Assembly (NCBI RefSeq): GCF_003075375.1
Contig: NZ_QDFT01000030.1
Span: 21 to 38,908, forward strand
Length of the DNA stretch: 38,888 nt
Direction of reading: 5' to 3'
From: Microbacterium testaceum
GTDB lineage: Bacteria > Actinomycetota > Actinomycetes > Actinomycetales > Microbacteriaceae
Shown here: positions 16,394 to 24,508 of the stretch, in pieces
Layout: the number at the start of each line of letters is the position of its first letter
Numbering within the stretch: position 1 is the first letter of the stretch
Program-made: the position numbers and the translations under genes
The notes under the pieces: generated by a model
Seen by the model: only the letters and a program-made list of their open reading frames with translations
Database searches by the model: none
What the model was told of the DNA's origin: nothing

Positions 16394-16852
16394 AGCGGGG
16401 AATCCATCGGCGAGGCGGCCGCGCGATTCGGCCTCGACACCCACGTGCTGCGGTTCTGGGAGGACGAGGGGCTTCTTCGCCCCACTCGCGACGGCGCCGG
16501 ACGACGGCTCTTCTCGCAGGATGACGTCGTGCGCGTCGCGGTCATCCTGCGCAACAAGGCGGCGGGCATGTCGCTCGAGCAGATCCGCGTGCTGCTCGAC
16601 GAGGGGGCGCCCGATCGGCATCGGGTGCTCGAGGAGCACATCGCCGAGCTCGACCGGCGCGCCGCCGACATCGCCGAGGCGCGCGCGATGACGGAGCACG
16701 CCCTGCGCTGCCGGTCGCACGACATCGCGCAGTGCCCGCGTTTCCGCAGCCACGTCGGCGACGTGCTGTCGGGAGAGGCGCGCTGGCTGCTCGACCGCAC
16801 CCACCCGGCGGGCGGCCCGGTCGATGCGGCATCCGGATCCGCTTCGACGTGA
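16385..16852 (+). CDS. MerR-family transcriptional regulator
   Basis: A 155-residue regulator. The N-terminal winged helix (7-75) reads IGEAAARFGLDTHVLRFWEDEGLL, GRRLFSQDDVVRV and GMSLEQIRVLL. A coiled-coil dimerisation helix (80-108) follows, then C109-R-S-H112-D-I-A-Q-C117-P, a possible metal or redox sensor site. It lacks the four-cysteine SoxR iron-sulfur cluster motif. The divergent gene is a dithiol flavoprotein, so oxidative or electrophile/metal stress sensing is a reasonable inference. The ATG at 16385 falls inside its own operator. The C-terminal ~20 residues are low complexity. Confidence 0.85.
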   Translation: MKSSGESIGEAAARFGLDTHVLRFWEDEGLLRPTRDGAGRRLFSQDDVVRVAVILRNKAAGMSLEQIRVLLDEGAPDRHRVLEEHIAELDRRAADIAEARAMTEHALRCRSHDIAQCPRFRSHVGDVLSGEARWLLDRTHPAGGPVDAASGSAST

Positions 16853-16919
16853 CGCCGACGAGAGCGGTGGCGGCCAGAACCGCGATCCACACGGGCCCTC
16901 GCCCGCGGGTGGCGCGAAC

Positions 16920-16925
16920 TAGCAT
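16920..16925 (+). promoter_or_regulatory. Probable -10 element of the PIF1-like helicase gene, leaderless
   Basis: TAGCAT ends 6 nt before the GTG start at 16932; no Shine-Dalgarno is present. Confidence 0.5.
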
Positions 16926-16931
16926 GAACCG

Positions 16932-18311
16932 GTGACCACGCCTCCTCTCTCCGCCGAACAGCAGGCGCTGTTCCGGTTGATCGAGGACACGCGCGAGCAC
17001 GTCTTCGTCACGGGCCGCGCGGGCACCGGAAAGTCGACCCTGCTGCAGCACCTCGCCTGGAACACCAAGAAGCAGATCGCGGTGTGCGCGCCGACGGGAG
17101 TGGCGGCGCTGAACGTCGAGGGCCAGACGATCCACTCGCTGTTCCGCCTGCCGATCGGTCTGATCGCGAACGGCGACATCGACCAGAACGACGCCACCCG
17201 CAAGATCCTCAACGCCATCGACACCCTCGTGATCGACGAGATCTCGATGGTCAACGCCGACCTGATGGATGCCATCGACCGCTCGCTGCGGCAGGCCCGC
17301 GGTCGGCGTGCCGAGCCGTTCGGCGGCACGCAGATCGTCATGTTCGGCGACCCGTACCAGCTCGCCCCCGTGCCGCCCCGCGGTGACGAGATGCGCTACA
17401 TCCGCGACCATTACCGGTCGTTCTGGTTCTTCGACGCGAAGGTGTGGTCGGGCGAGGCCGCGGCCGACGGACTGATCGACATCGGTCGCCACGGGGCCGA
17501 TCTGCACGTCCACGAGCTCGTCGAGATCCACCGGCAGTCCGACCCGGGGTTCAAGCAGCTGCTCAACGCCGTGCGCTACGGACGCGTGACGGCCGAGATG
17601 GCCGGCGTGCTCAATGCCGCGGGGGCGCGGACGCCGCCGCACCCCGCCGACGGCGAGCACCCGATCATCACCCTGGCCACGCGCAACGACCGGGTCAACA
17701 CCATCAACCGTCGCCACCTCGACGAGCTGGTCGGCCGCACCCAGACCGCCAACGCCGAGATCTCGGGCGACTTCGGTCGCGGCGAGGCGAACTACCCCGC
17801 CGAGATGGAGCTCACGTTGAAGGTGGGCGCTCAGGTCATGTTCCTGCGCAACGACAGCGCGCAATTCGGCGAGGCTCCGCGGTGGGTCAACGGCACGATC
17901 GGCACCGTCACGCGCATCGCGGGCGACAGCGTGCGGGTCGAGGTGGACGGCATCGCCCACGACGTCGAGCCGGCCGTGTGGGAGAGGTACCGCTACGCCT
18001 ACGACCCGGGCACCAAGAACCTCTCGCGCGAGATCGTGGCCGAGTTCACGCAGTTCCCCCTGCGCCTGGCGTGGGCGGTCACCATCCACAAGTCGCAGGG
18101 CAAGACGTACGACCGCGCGGTGGTCGATCTGGGGGCCGGAGCGTTCGCCCCGGGCCAGACCTACGTCGCTCTCAGCCGCCTGACCTCGCTGGACGGCCTG
18201 TATCTGACCCGGCCGCTGCGGCCCGCCGACATCCGCGTCGACGAGGACGTCCGGCGCTTCATGAAACAGGCGTGGCTCGCGCGGCAGGACGCCGCGGCGC
18301 AGAAAGCCTGA
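16932..18311 (+). CDS. PIF1/RecD-like superfamily 1B DNA helicase
   Basis: A 459-residue ATPase. Walker A GRAGTGKST (28-36), motif Ia APTGVAALNVEGQTIHS, Walker B VIDEIS (100-105), motif III GDPYQLAPV, and the C-terminal UvrD/RecD-like motifs TIHKSQGKTYDRAVVDLG and TYVALSRLTSLDG. This matches PIF1-type 5'-3' helicases, which act on G-quadruplexes, R-loops and fork barriers in other organisms. No extra nuclease or zinc domain is present, so it is a compact stand-alone form. Its end is only 12 nt from the convergent heme oxygenase gene with no obvious terminator between. Confidence 0.9.
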   Translation: MTTPPLSAEQQALFRLIEDTREHVFVTGRAGTGKSTLLQHLAWNTKKQIAVCAPTGVAALNVEGQTIHSLFRLPIGLIANGDIDQNDATRKILNAIDTLVIDEISMVNADLMDAIDRSLRQARGRRAEPFGGTQIVMFGDPYQLAPVPPRGDEMRYIRDHYRSFWFFDAKVWSGEAAADGLIDIGRHGADLHVHELVEIHRQSDPGFKQLLNAVRYGRVTAEMAGVLNAAGARTPPHPADGEHPIITLATRNDRVNTINRRHLDELVGRTQTANAEISGDFGRGEANYPAEMELTLKVGAQVMFLRNDSAQFGEAPRWVNGTIGTVTRIAGDSVRVEVDGIAHDVEPAVWERYRYAYDPGTKNLSREIVAEFTQFPLRLAWAVTIHKSQGKTYDRAVVDLGAGAFAPGQTYVALSRLTSLDGLYLTRPLRPADIRVDEDVRRFMKQAWLARQDAAAQKA

Positions 18312-18323
18312 GGCTCGGGGTCG

Positions 18324-18977
18324 TCAGGCGACGCGCATCGCCTTGGCGCGGGTGAGGTCGGCGAACAGCTCGGTGGTGAAACGGTAGGCCACGAGCACCT
18401 CGGCGATGACCCGTTCCTTCTCGTCGTCGTCCCACGGGGCCGCGTCGAGTTGCTCGCGATAAATGGTCTTGAAGGCCTTGGGGTCGGCGATGTCGCCGAA
18501 CAGCAGGAACCCGATGCCGTTGGTCTCGAACCCGAACCGGCGCTGCATCAACCGTCCGATCGAGGGTCCGCCGGACAGGTCGCCGACGAAGCGCGTGTAG
18601 TGGTGCGCGACGAACCCGCCCGGCCACGTCGCCGCGACCCGGCGGATGCGCGAGACGTACGCCTGCGTCGTGGGGAGCGGATGGATCAGCTCGCTCCAGC
18701 CGGAGCCGAGCAGGAACGCGAGGTCGGCCTCGAGGGCCGGCAGCCGCGAGTGGTGATCGCGGACGAAGACGGATGCCACCGGGTCGGTGCGCATGCGGAT
18801 CGCCGCCTCTTCGAGCGCGGCGTAGATGAACCAGTGCTGCGCGATCAGTGCCACGTAGTCGTCGCGCGTGCCGGCGCCGGTGACGAGATCGGTCATGAAT
18901 CCGTCGCACTCGCGCGCGGAGTGCGCGGCGCTCGAGCGTTCGCGCAGAGCCGTGGAGAACGGGGCGACGGCGTTCAT
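18324..18977 (-). CDS. Heme oxygenase (biliverdin-producing, HemO/HmuO family)
   Basis: A 217-residue helical enzyme that opens heme to biliverdin, CO and Fe2+. Proximal His19 in SSAAHSARE and the distal-helix GDLSGG (132-137) are the two hallmarks; the GFETNGIGFLLF region also fits. The ATG is 6 nt after a TATGAT box, so the mRNA is leaderless. A 19-nt palindromic iron box covers the -35 region, implying DtxR/IdeR repression when iron is replete, which fits a role in iron scavenging from heme. No heme importer is nearby. Confidence 0.92.
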   Translation of the reverse strand: MNAVAPFSTALRERSSAAHSARECDGFMTDLVTGAGTRDDYVALIAQHWFIYAALEEAAIRMRTDPVASVFVRDHHSRLPALEADLAFLLGSGWSELIHPLPTTQAYVSRIRRVAATWPGGFVAHHYTRFVGDLSGGPSIGRLMQRRFGFETNGIGFLLFGDIADPKAFKTIYREQLDAAPWDDDEKERVIAEVLVAYRFTTELFADLTRAKAMRVA

Positions 18978-18983
18978 GCCGCC

Positions 18984-18989
18984 ATCATA
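18984..18989 (-). promoter_or_regulatory. Probable -10 element of the heme oxygenase gene, leaderless
   Basis: TATGAT on the minus strand, 6 nt before the ATG. Confidence 0.65.
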
Positions 18990-18995
18990 CGCAGA

Positions 18996-19014
18996 AACTT
19001 AGGATCACCTAACC
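18996..19014. promoter_or_regulatory. DtxR/IdeR-type iron box upstream of the heme oxygenase gene
   Basis: TTAGG-ATCA-CCTAA core (18999-19012), a clean inverted repeat close to the DtxR/IdeR consensus, lying between the -10 and -35 positions of the heme oxygenase promoter. A dimeric repressor bound here would block polymerase. Confidence 0.75.
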
Positions 19015-19162
19015 CCGTTTCCCTGTTGTGGGGCGTCCCCGCGCGGCAGTCGTGATGCAGCCGTGACGCCGCAGCGGCGCAAGGGGCGGTTCCGTTCAGG
19101 TGCCGTGTGTTTGAATCTTTCGAGAGCGGACTTCGTCGCGCTCGGAAATGCTGGGGGTAGAC

Positions 19163-20434
19163 ATGCGCGGATGGCGTCGTTCCGCGGCCATCGCGATCGC
19201 GGGCGCGAGCCTGATCGCCGTCGTCCTGAGCGGCTGCACCGCCGAGGGCCCGGTCACGGTGAACGTGCCGACCCAGGTGGATGCGACCCTCCCCGACGAA
19301 ACGGTCGCCGAGATGCGCGACGCGGTCACCGCGGCCATCACCGCGACCGGGTCGACCGGTGCGATCGTCGGCGTCTGGGCCCCGTGGAGCGGCAGCTGGG
19401 TGTCGGGTGTGGGGACGCAGTCCCCCGGTGGCGCCGAGGTGACCCCCGACCTGACGTTCCGCGCGGGCGAGGTCACCGGCGCGATGACCTGCGACGCGCT
19501 CTACTCCCTCGAAGCCGATGGCACCCTGTCGATGGACGACCCGGTCACCACGTGGGTGAGCGGCCTGCCCGGATACGAGGACATCACGCTGCGCCAACTC
19601 TGCGACGGCACATCGGGCCTCGGCTCGTACACGAGCATCCTCGACGGCATGGTGCTGAAGAACCCCGACCGCGTGTGGAACGCGCGCGAACTCGTCGCCT
19701 ACGGGATCTCGCAGCCCCGCCGCAACGCGCCCGGAGAGTCGTTCTCGTCGTCGGCGACCAACGCCGAACTGGCGGGGTTGGCGGTGGAACGCGCGACCGG
19801 CGAGTCCCTCGCGGCCGTGCTGTCCGAGCGGGTCACCGGCCCCCTCGGGCTCTCGGCCACCGGCATCCCCTCTCCGGCCCCCGCCACCCCGGGCCCGTCG
19901 TCGCTCACCGGCCACTGGTCGCAGCCCAACGGCGAGGGCGCCTACGACTGCTCCGCCCCGCTGGAGTTCAGCACGATGTCGTCGAGCTACGGCGGGGCCT
20001 CCGCCGGCGCCGTGACCGACATCGACGACCTCGGTCGCTACGCGCAGGCCCTCGCGACGGGTGCGCTGCTGCCCCCCGAGAACGACCGCTTCTCGGCGCC
20101 CATCCCGGTCGGCGGCGACCAGCCCACGTGGTTCACCGCGGCGGGCGGGGCTTACCAGGCCGGTTCGCTCATCGGGAAATTCGGCTGGACGCCCGGCTAC
20201 CTGGTGGGCGCCTTCGCCGACCCCCAGACGGGTATGTCGGTGGCCGTGGTGCTGAACAACTCGGCGGGCGACAAGAACACCGGCGCGTGGCTGGCCTGGC
20301 AGCTCGCGGCGATCGCCTCGAAGGCCCCCGCTGCGGCGGGCCAGACCATGCCCGAGGCCGGTCTGCCGTGGACCGCCGAGCAGATGCGCGACACCATCGC
20401 CGGCAACGCGATCTGCGCACCGCCCGCCGGATGA
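19163..20434 (+). CDS. Lipoprotein with degenerate beta-lactamase/D-Ala-D-Ala carboxypeptidase fold
   Basis: A 423-residue lipoprotein: signal peptide ending in the lipobox VLSGC (Cys25), then a PF00144-like serine-hydrolase domain recognisable from TFRAG, LEADGTLSMDDPVTTW, ITLRQL, TSGL, APGESFSSSATN and LAVERATGESL. The catalytic motifs are altered: the usual SxxK aligns to E103-V-T-G106, and the YxN site to S196-S-A198. The third motif reads K339-F-G. It is therefore probably a non-catalytic binder of peptidoglycan or another ligand. ATG at 19163 is preferred for the GGGGGT Shine-Dalgarno; an in-frame ATG at 19148 would add 5 residues. Confidence 0.8.
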   Translation: MRGWRRSAAIAIAGASLIAVVLSGCTAEGPVTVNVPTQVDATLPDETVAEMRDAVTAAITATGSTGAIVGVWAPWSGSWVSGVGTQSPGGAEVTPDLTFRAGEVTGAMTCDALYSLEADGTLSMDDPVTTWVSGLPGYEDITLRQLCDGTSGLGSYTSILDGMVLKNPDRVWNARELVAYGISQPRRNAPGESFSSSATNAELAGLAVERATGESLAAVLSERVTGPLGLSATGIPSPAPATPGPSSLTGHWSQPNGEGAYDCSAPLEFSTMSSSYGGASAGAVTDIDDLGRYAQALATGALLPPENDRFSAPIPVGGDQPTWFTAAGGAYQAGSLIGKFGWTPGYLVGAFADPQTGMSVAVVLNNSAGDKNTGAWLAWQLAAIASKAPAAAGQTMPEAGLPWTAEQMRDTIAGNAICAPPAG

Positions 20435-20441
20435 TCCTCCG

Positions 20442-21350
20442 GTGACCCGGCGCGGCGGCCCGGGGTCGGCCGCATCCCTCGTCCTGGTGGGTCTGGTGTG
20501 CCAAGAGGTCGGCGCATCGTTCGCCGTCATGCTGTTCCCCCAGACGGGACCGCTGGGCATCGTCATGCTGCGGCTGCTCTTCTCGGCTCTTCTGCTGCTC
20601 GTCATCGCGCGCCCGCGCGTGAGGGGGCACGCGGGATCCGCGTGGCGCTCGGTCGTCGGTTTCGGGCTGGTGCTGGCATCCATGAACGGGCTGTTCTACC
20701 TGGCGCTCGAGCGGCTGCCGCTCGGCGTCACCGTCACCATCGAGGTGCTGGGGCCCCTGACCCTCTCGATCCTCACCGCGACCGGACTCGCGCGCTGGCT
20801 CTGGGCGGGCCTGGCGCTCGCCGGTGTCATCGCCCTGGGCGCGGGCGGGTGGGACCGGCTCGACCCGCTCGGCGTCCTGTTCGCGCTGGGGGCGGCAGTC
20901 AGTTGGGCGCTGTACATCCTGGCGTCCGCCCGGGTCGGCCGGGAGTTCCCCCGCCTCGACGGTCTCGCCCTCGCGATGGCCGTCGGCGCCGTCGTCGCTC
21001 TGCCGTTCGGCATCTGGCAGGCGGGGCCGGCATTGCTGCGCGTCGACATCCTCGCCCTGGGCGCGGCGGTCGCGCTGCTGTCATCGACCATCCCCTACGC
21101 CCTCGAACTGGTGGCGCTGCGGCGACTGGCGGCATCCGCCTTCGCGATCCTCATGAGCCTCGGGCCCGCGACCGCGTCCATCGCCGGCTTCCTGCTGCTC
21201 GGACAGCGTCTGTCGTGGCTCGAGATCCTCGGGATCGCCCTGGTGATCGTCGCGAGCATCGGCGCCGTGCTCGCCGCCGCCCGCCGCAGCGCGGGCGCGC
21301 GGCATCCGGGACCCGACGCCGAAGAACCGCTCAGCGAGCCCGTCGGCTGA
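20442..21350 (+). CDS. EamA/RhtA-like drug-metabolite transporter superfamily exporter
   Basis: A 302-residue membrane protein with about ten helices in two EamA repeats (about 12-135 and 145-280). Landmarks are LERLPLGVTVTIEVLGPL in repeat 1 and the corresponding RLAASAFAILMSLGPATASIAG in repeat 2, similar to RhtA-type threonine/homoserine exporters. Substrate is not determined by sequence. The GTG start is 7 nt after the preceding stop, so it is likely co-transcribed with the lipoprotein gene. It ends with a short acidic tail. Confidence 0.85.
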   Translation: MTRRGGPGSAASLVLVGLVCQEVGASFAVMLFPQTGPLGIVMLRLLFSALLLLVIARPRVRGHAGSAWRSVVGFGLVLASMNGLFYLALERLPLGVTVTIEVLGPLTLSILTATGLARWLWAGLALAGVIALGAGGWDRLDPLGVLFALGAAVSWALYILASARVGREFPRLDGLALAMAVGAVVALPFGIWQAGPALLRVDILALGAAVALLSSTIPYALELVALRRLAASAFAILMSLGPATASIAGFLLLGQRLSWLEILGIALVIVASIGAVLAAARRSAGARHPGPDAEEPLSEPVG

Positions 21351-21431
21351 TCCGCTGCGTGCGGGATGCCACCGCGGCGGCGCCGGTGCAAGGGGGCCGC
21401 GGCGCGCGACCGGGGCCGCGAGGATGACCGC

Positions 21432-21761
21432 ATGAGCGACGACGACGACCAGACCCGCAAGGACTTCGACGAGGCGGTCAACATGACCGCGAGCGAGCTG
21501 AAGAAGTGGCTCGACACGGACGAGTCGAAATCGGTCGGGCAGAAGAAGGACGGCGGCGAGTCGACCGGACACGAGAGCGGGCGTCACATCGTGCGCATCC
21601 TCGAGAAGAAGAAGGCCGATCTGACCGACGACGACTACGCGCACATGCGCAAGGTCGTGGGTTACGTCAAGCGGCACAGCGCCCAGCGACCGAAGGGCGA
21701 CGTGACCGAGACCGACTGGCGGTACTCGTTGATGAACTGGGGCAACGACCCGAAGAAGTGA
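21432..21761 (+). CDS. DUF3140-type small acidic protein
   Basis: A 109-residue charged soluble protein (DDDDQTRKDFDEAVNMTASE, then LKKWLDTDESKSVGQKK, HESGRHIVRILEKKKADLT and WRYSLMNWGNDP). This pattern is that of the DUF3140 family, widespread in actinobacteria and sometimes annotated as DNA-binding; the real role is unknown. The ATG is 6 nt after GAGGAT, so it may be leaderless. It sits alone between a transporter and a CorA gene. Confidence 0.7.
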   Translation: MSDDDDQTRKDFDEAVNMTASELKKWLDTDESKSVGQKKDGGESTGHESGRHIVRILEKKKADLTDDDYAHMRKVVGYVKRHSAQRPKGDVTETDWRYSLMNWGNDPKK

Positions 21762-21824
21762 CCGCCGTCAGGATGTCGTGAGGATCGCGCACTCGTCATA
21801 GCCGCGCACGGTACAACGGAAGAC

Positions 21825-22823
21825 ATGCCCATCATCGACAGCGCCGTGTACGTCGACGGCCGACGGATCGAGAACCCGGCGAGCCTCGACCAGACGTTCG
21901 AGTACATGGAGGCGCACGGGGGCATGGCCTGGATCGGCCTGCTGCGCCCGTCGCCCGACGAGCTGGAGCGCGTGGCGGCCGAGTTCTCACTGCACCCGCT
22001 CGCGGTCGAGGACGCCCTGACCGGGCACCAGCGCGCGAAGCTCGAGCGCTACGGCAGCAATCTGTTCGCGGTGCTGCGCCCGGCGCGGTACGTCGACTCG
22101 TCCGAGACCGTCGAGTTCGGCGAGCTGCACGTGTTCATCGGGCCCGACTACGTCGTCACGGTCCGCCACGCCGAGGTGCCGGACCTGTCCGAGGTGCGGC
22201 GGCGGCTCGAGAAGAACCCCGAGCTGCTCGCGCGCGGACCCGAGGCCGTGCTGTACGCGATCCTCGACGAAGTGGTCGACCAGTACGACCCCGTGGCGCG
22301 CGGCATCCAGAACGACGTGGACGAGATCGAGGACCAGCTCTTCAGCTCCGAGGGTGCCGAACTGACGCAGCGCATCTACGAGCTCGCCCGCGAGGTCATC
22401 CATTTCCAGCGAGCGGTGGAGCCGCTGCGCGACATGCTCGAAGCCCTGCTGCGCGGGGCCGGCAAGTACGGCGTCGACATCGAACTGCAGCGCTCGCTGC
22501 GCGACGTGCTCGACCACGTGCTGCGTCAGTGCGAGAAGCTGACGGCACTGCGCGCGATCCTCGACAACGCCCTCACGGTCAACGCCACGCTCGTCACCCA
22601 GCGCCAGACCGAGACCTCTCTCGAACAGAACGAGCAGGTGAAGAAGATTTCGGGCTGGGCGGCGATCCTGTTCGGGCCGTCCCTCGTCGGGGCGATCTAC
22701 GGGATGAACTTCAAGAACATGCCCGAGCTCGACTGGACGTTCGGCTACCCGATGGCGCTCGGTCTGATGGCGGCGACCTCGTACGGGCTCTGGCTGACGT
22801 TCAAGCGCAAGCACTGGCTCTGA
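21825..22823 (+). CDS. corA: CorA-family magnesium/cobalt channel
   Basis: A 332-residue CorA-type channel: an N-terminal cytoplasmic alpha/beta domain (PLAVEDALTGHQRAKLERYG), long stalk helices (about 150-265), then two membrane segments at the C-terminus. The selectivity motif GMN is at 293-295 in IYGMNFKNMPELDW, and a basic FKRKHWL tail follows the last helix. It mediates Mg2+ (or Co2+/Ni2+) influx. TACAAC 7 nt before the ATG may be a leaderless -10. Confidence 0.92.
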   Translation: MPIIDSAVYVDGRRIENPASLDQTFEYMEAHGGMAWIGLLRPSPDELERVAAEFSLHPLAVEDALTGHQRAKLERYGSNLFAVLRPARYVDSSETVEFGELHVFIGPDYVVTVRHAEVPDLSEVRRRLEKNPELLARGPEAVLYAILDEVVDQYDPVARGIQNDVDEIEDQLFSSEGAELTQRIYELAREVIHFQRAVEPLRDMLEALLRGAGKYGVDIELQRSLRDVLDHVLRQCEKLTALRAILDNALTVNATLVTQRQTETSLEQNEQVKKISGWAAILFGPSLVGAIYGMNFKNMPELDWTFGYPMALGLMAATSYGLWLTFKRKHWL

Positions 22824-22878
22824 CCGTCTTCGCGCTTGTCGGACGCCCATTGCGCGAATCGAGTGGTTCGATGGGGGC

Positions 22879-24372
22879 ATGACCGACACCCCCTCGCGTC
22901 CCGGCGACGCCGCCGAGCCGCGCACCACCTCGACCGTGCAGCTGGAGGACAGCGGCTACCACAAGCGTCTGTCGTCGCGGCAGGTGCAGATGATCGCGAT
23001 CGGCGGTGCGATCGGAACGGGGCTCTTCCTCGGTGCCGGCGGTCGTCTGGCCCAGGCGGGCCCCGCGATCGTCATCTCGTACGCCGTGTGCGGCCTCTTC
23101 GCGTTCTTCATCCTGCGGGCGCTGGGCGAACTGGTGCTGCACCGGCCCACCTCGGGGTCGTTCGTGTCGTACGCGCGCGAGTTCTTCGGTGAGAAGGCGG
23201 CCTTCGTCTCGGGCTGGTTCTACTGGATCAACTGGGCCACGACGACGATGGTCGACATCACCGCCGCCGCGCTCTACATGAACTTCTTCGGCAAGTACGT
23301 GCCGTGGATCGCCGCCGTCCCGCAGTGGGTGTGGGCGCTCGCCGCCCTCGTGACCGTGCTCGCGGTCAACCTCGTCTCGGTCAAGGTGTTCGGCGAGCTG
23401 GAGTTCTGGTTCGCCCTCATCAAGGTCGCCGCCCTCGTAGCGTTCCTGCTCGTGGGCATTTACTTCGTCGTCTTCGGCACGCCGACCGGGGCGCCCACGG
23501 GCTTCTCGCTGATCGCCGACAACGGCGGGTTCTTCCCCAACGGCATCCTCCCCGCCATCATCCTCATGCAGGGCGTGGTGTTCGCGTACGCGTCGATCGA
23601 GCTGATCGGCACCGCCGCCGGCGAGACGAAGAACCCCGAGAAGGTCATGCCGCGCGCGATCAACTCGGTGATCTTCCGCGTCGCGGTCTTCTACGTCGGG
23701 TCGGTGCTGCTGCTCTCTCTGCTGCTGCCGTTCACCGCGTACTCGAAGGACGAGAGCCCCTTCGTGACGTTCTTCGCCTCGATCGGGGTGCCCGGCGTCG
23801 ACGTCATCATGAACCTCGTCGTGCTGACCGCCGCCCTGTCGTCGCTGAACGCCGGGCTGTACTCGACCGGACGCATCCTGCGCTCGATGGCGGTCGCCGG
23901 CTCGGCGCCGAAGTTCGCCGCGCGCATGAACAAGGCCGGTGTGCCGTACGGCGGCATCGCGATCACGGCGTTCGTCGCACTGTTCGGTGTCGTGATCAAT
24001 TACGTCAACCCGTCCGACGCGTTCGAGACGGTGCTGAACGTCGCCGCCGTCGGCATCCTGGTCACCTGGGCGACGATCATCGTCTGCCAGATGCGCCTCA
24101 AGCAGCTCGCCGACCGCGGACAGCTGGTCAGGCCGTCGTTCCGCCTCTTCTGGGCGCCGTACACGAGCTACCTGACCCTCGCCTTCCTGGTCGTGGTGCT
24201 GGTGCTCGTGTTCATCGACTCGCCGTCGACCCTGGTCGTGGCGATCGTCGCGAGCCTGCTCATCACCGCGGGCTGGTTCGCCTGCCGCGCGCGCATCGCC
24301 GCGCTCGCCGCCGAGCGCGAGGGGTACACCGGCACCTACCCGGTGGTGCCGAGCCCGTTCAGCACCGACTGA
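22879..24372 (+). CDS. APC-family amino acid permease, AnsP-like (asparagine)
   Basis: A 497-residue, 12-helix permease. The N-terminal cytoplasmic stretch ends in YHKRLSSRQVQMIAIGGAIG, the APC signature, followed by RALGELVLHRPTSGSFVSYAREF, strongly reminiscent of actinobacterial L-asparagine permeases. Proton-coupled amino-acid uptake is the expected function; asparagine specificity is inferred from resemblance. Weak TTCGAT hexamer 6 nt before the ATG. A strong hairpin follows the stop, so it is monocistronic. Confidence 0.85.
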   Translation: MTDTPSRPGDAAEPRTTSTVQLEDSGYHKRLSSRQVQMIAIGGAIGTGLFLGAGGRLAQAGPAIVISYAVCGLFAFFILRALGELVLHRPTSGSFVSYAREFFGEKAAFVSGWFYWINWATTTMVDITAAALYMNFFGKYVPWIAAVPQWVWALAALVTVLAVNLVSVKVFGELEFWFALIKVAALVAFLLVGIYFVVFGTPTGAPTGFSLIADNGGFFPNGILPAIILMQGVVFAYASIELIGTAAGETKNPEKVMPRAINSVIFRVAVFYVGSVLLLSLLLPFTAYSKDESPFVTFFASIGVPGVDVIMNLVVLTAALSSLNAGLYSTGRILRSMAVAGSAPKFAARMNKAGVPYGGIAITAFVALFGVVINYVNPSDAFETVLNVAAVGILVTWATIIVCQMRLKQLADRGQLVRPSFRLFWAPYTSYLTLAFLVVVLVLVFIDSPSTLVVAIVASLLITAGWFACRARIAALAAEREGYTGTYPVVPSPFSTD

Positions 24373-24380
24373 GTCGCGCG

Positions 24381-24412
24381 CCGCGGGTCCGTGGACATCC
24401 ACGGACTCGCGG
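24381..24412 (+). terminator. Terminator of the amino acid permease gene
   Basis: A 14-bp stem CCGCGGGTCCGTGG (24381-24394) / its complement (24399-24412), one G-U pair, ACAT loop. Confidence 0.75.
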
Positions 24413-24427
24413 TAGCGGCTCCCTCGT

Positions 24428-24441
24428 TGTGAGCGCTAACA
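24428..24441. promoter_or_regulatory. LacI-type operator upstream of the GH43 gene
   Basis: TGTGAGCGCTAACA is a near-perfect palindrome (one mismatch) of the GAGCGCTC class bound by LacI-family sugar repressors. It overlaps TAACAT (24437-24442), a likely -10 box, about 70 nt before the GH43 start. Confidence 0.65.
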
Positions 24442-24508
24442 TGCGGTGCGGTCTTCGAACCGCCCCCGCGCCGCGGCGACGACGCCGCGCACGACGAAGG
24501 AGTCCCGT

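Noticed and set aside
13821..16394. 857-codon open frame on the minus strand
   Set aside because: It spans the palindromic gap and out-of-frame parts of two real minus-strand genes; composition is Arg-rich and no domain is seen.
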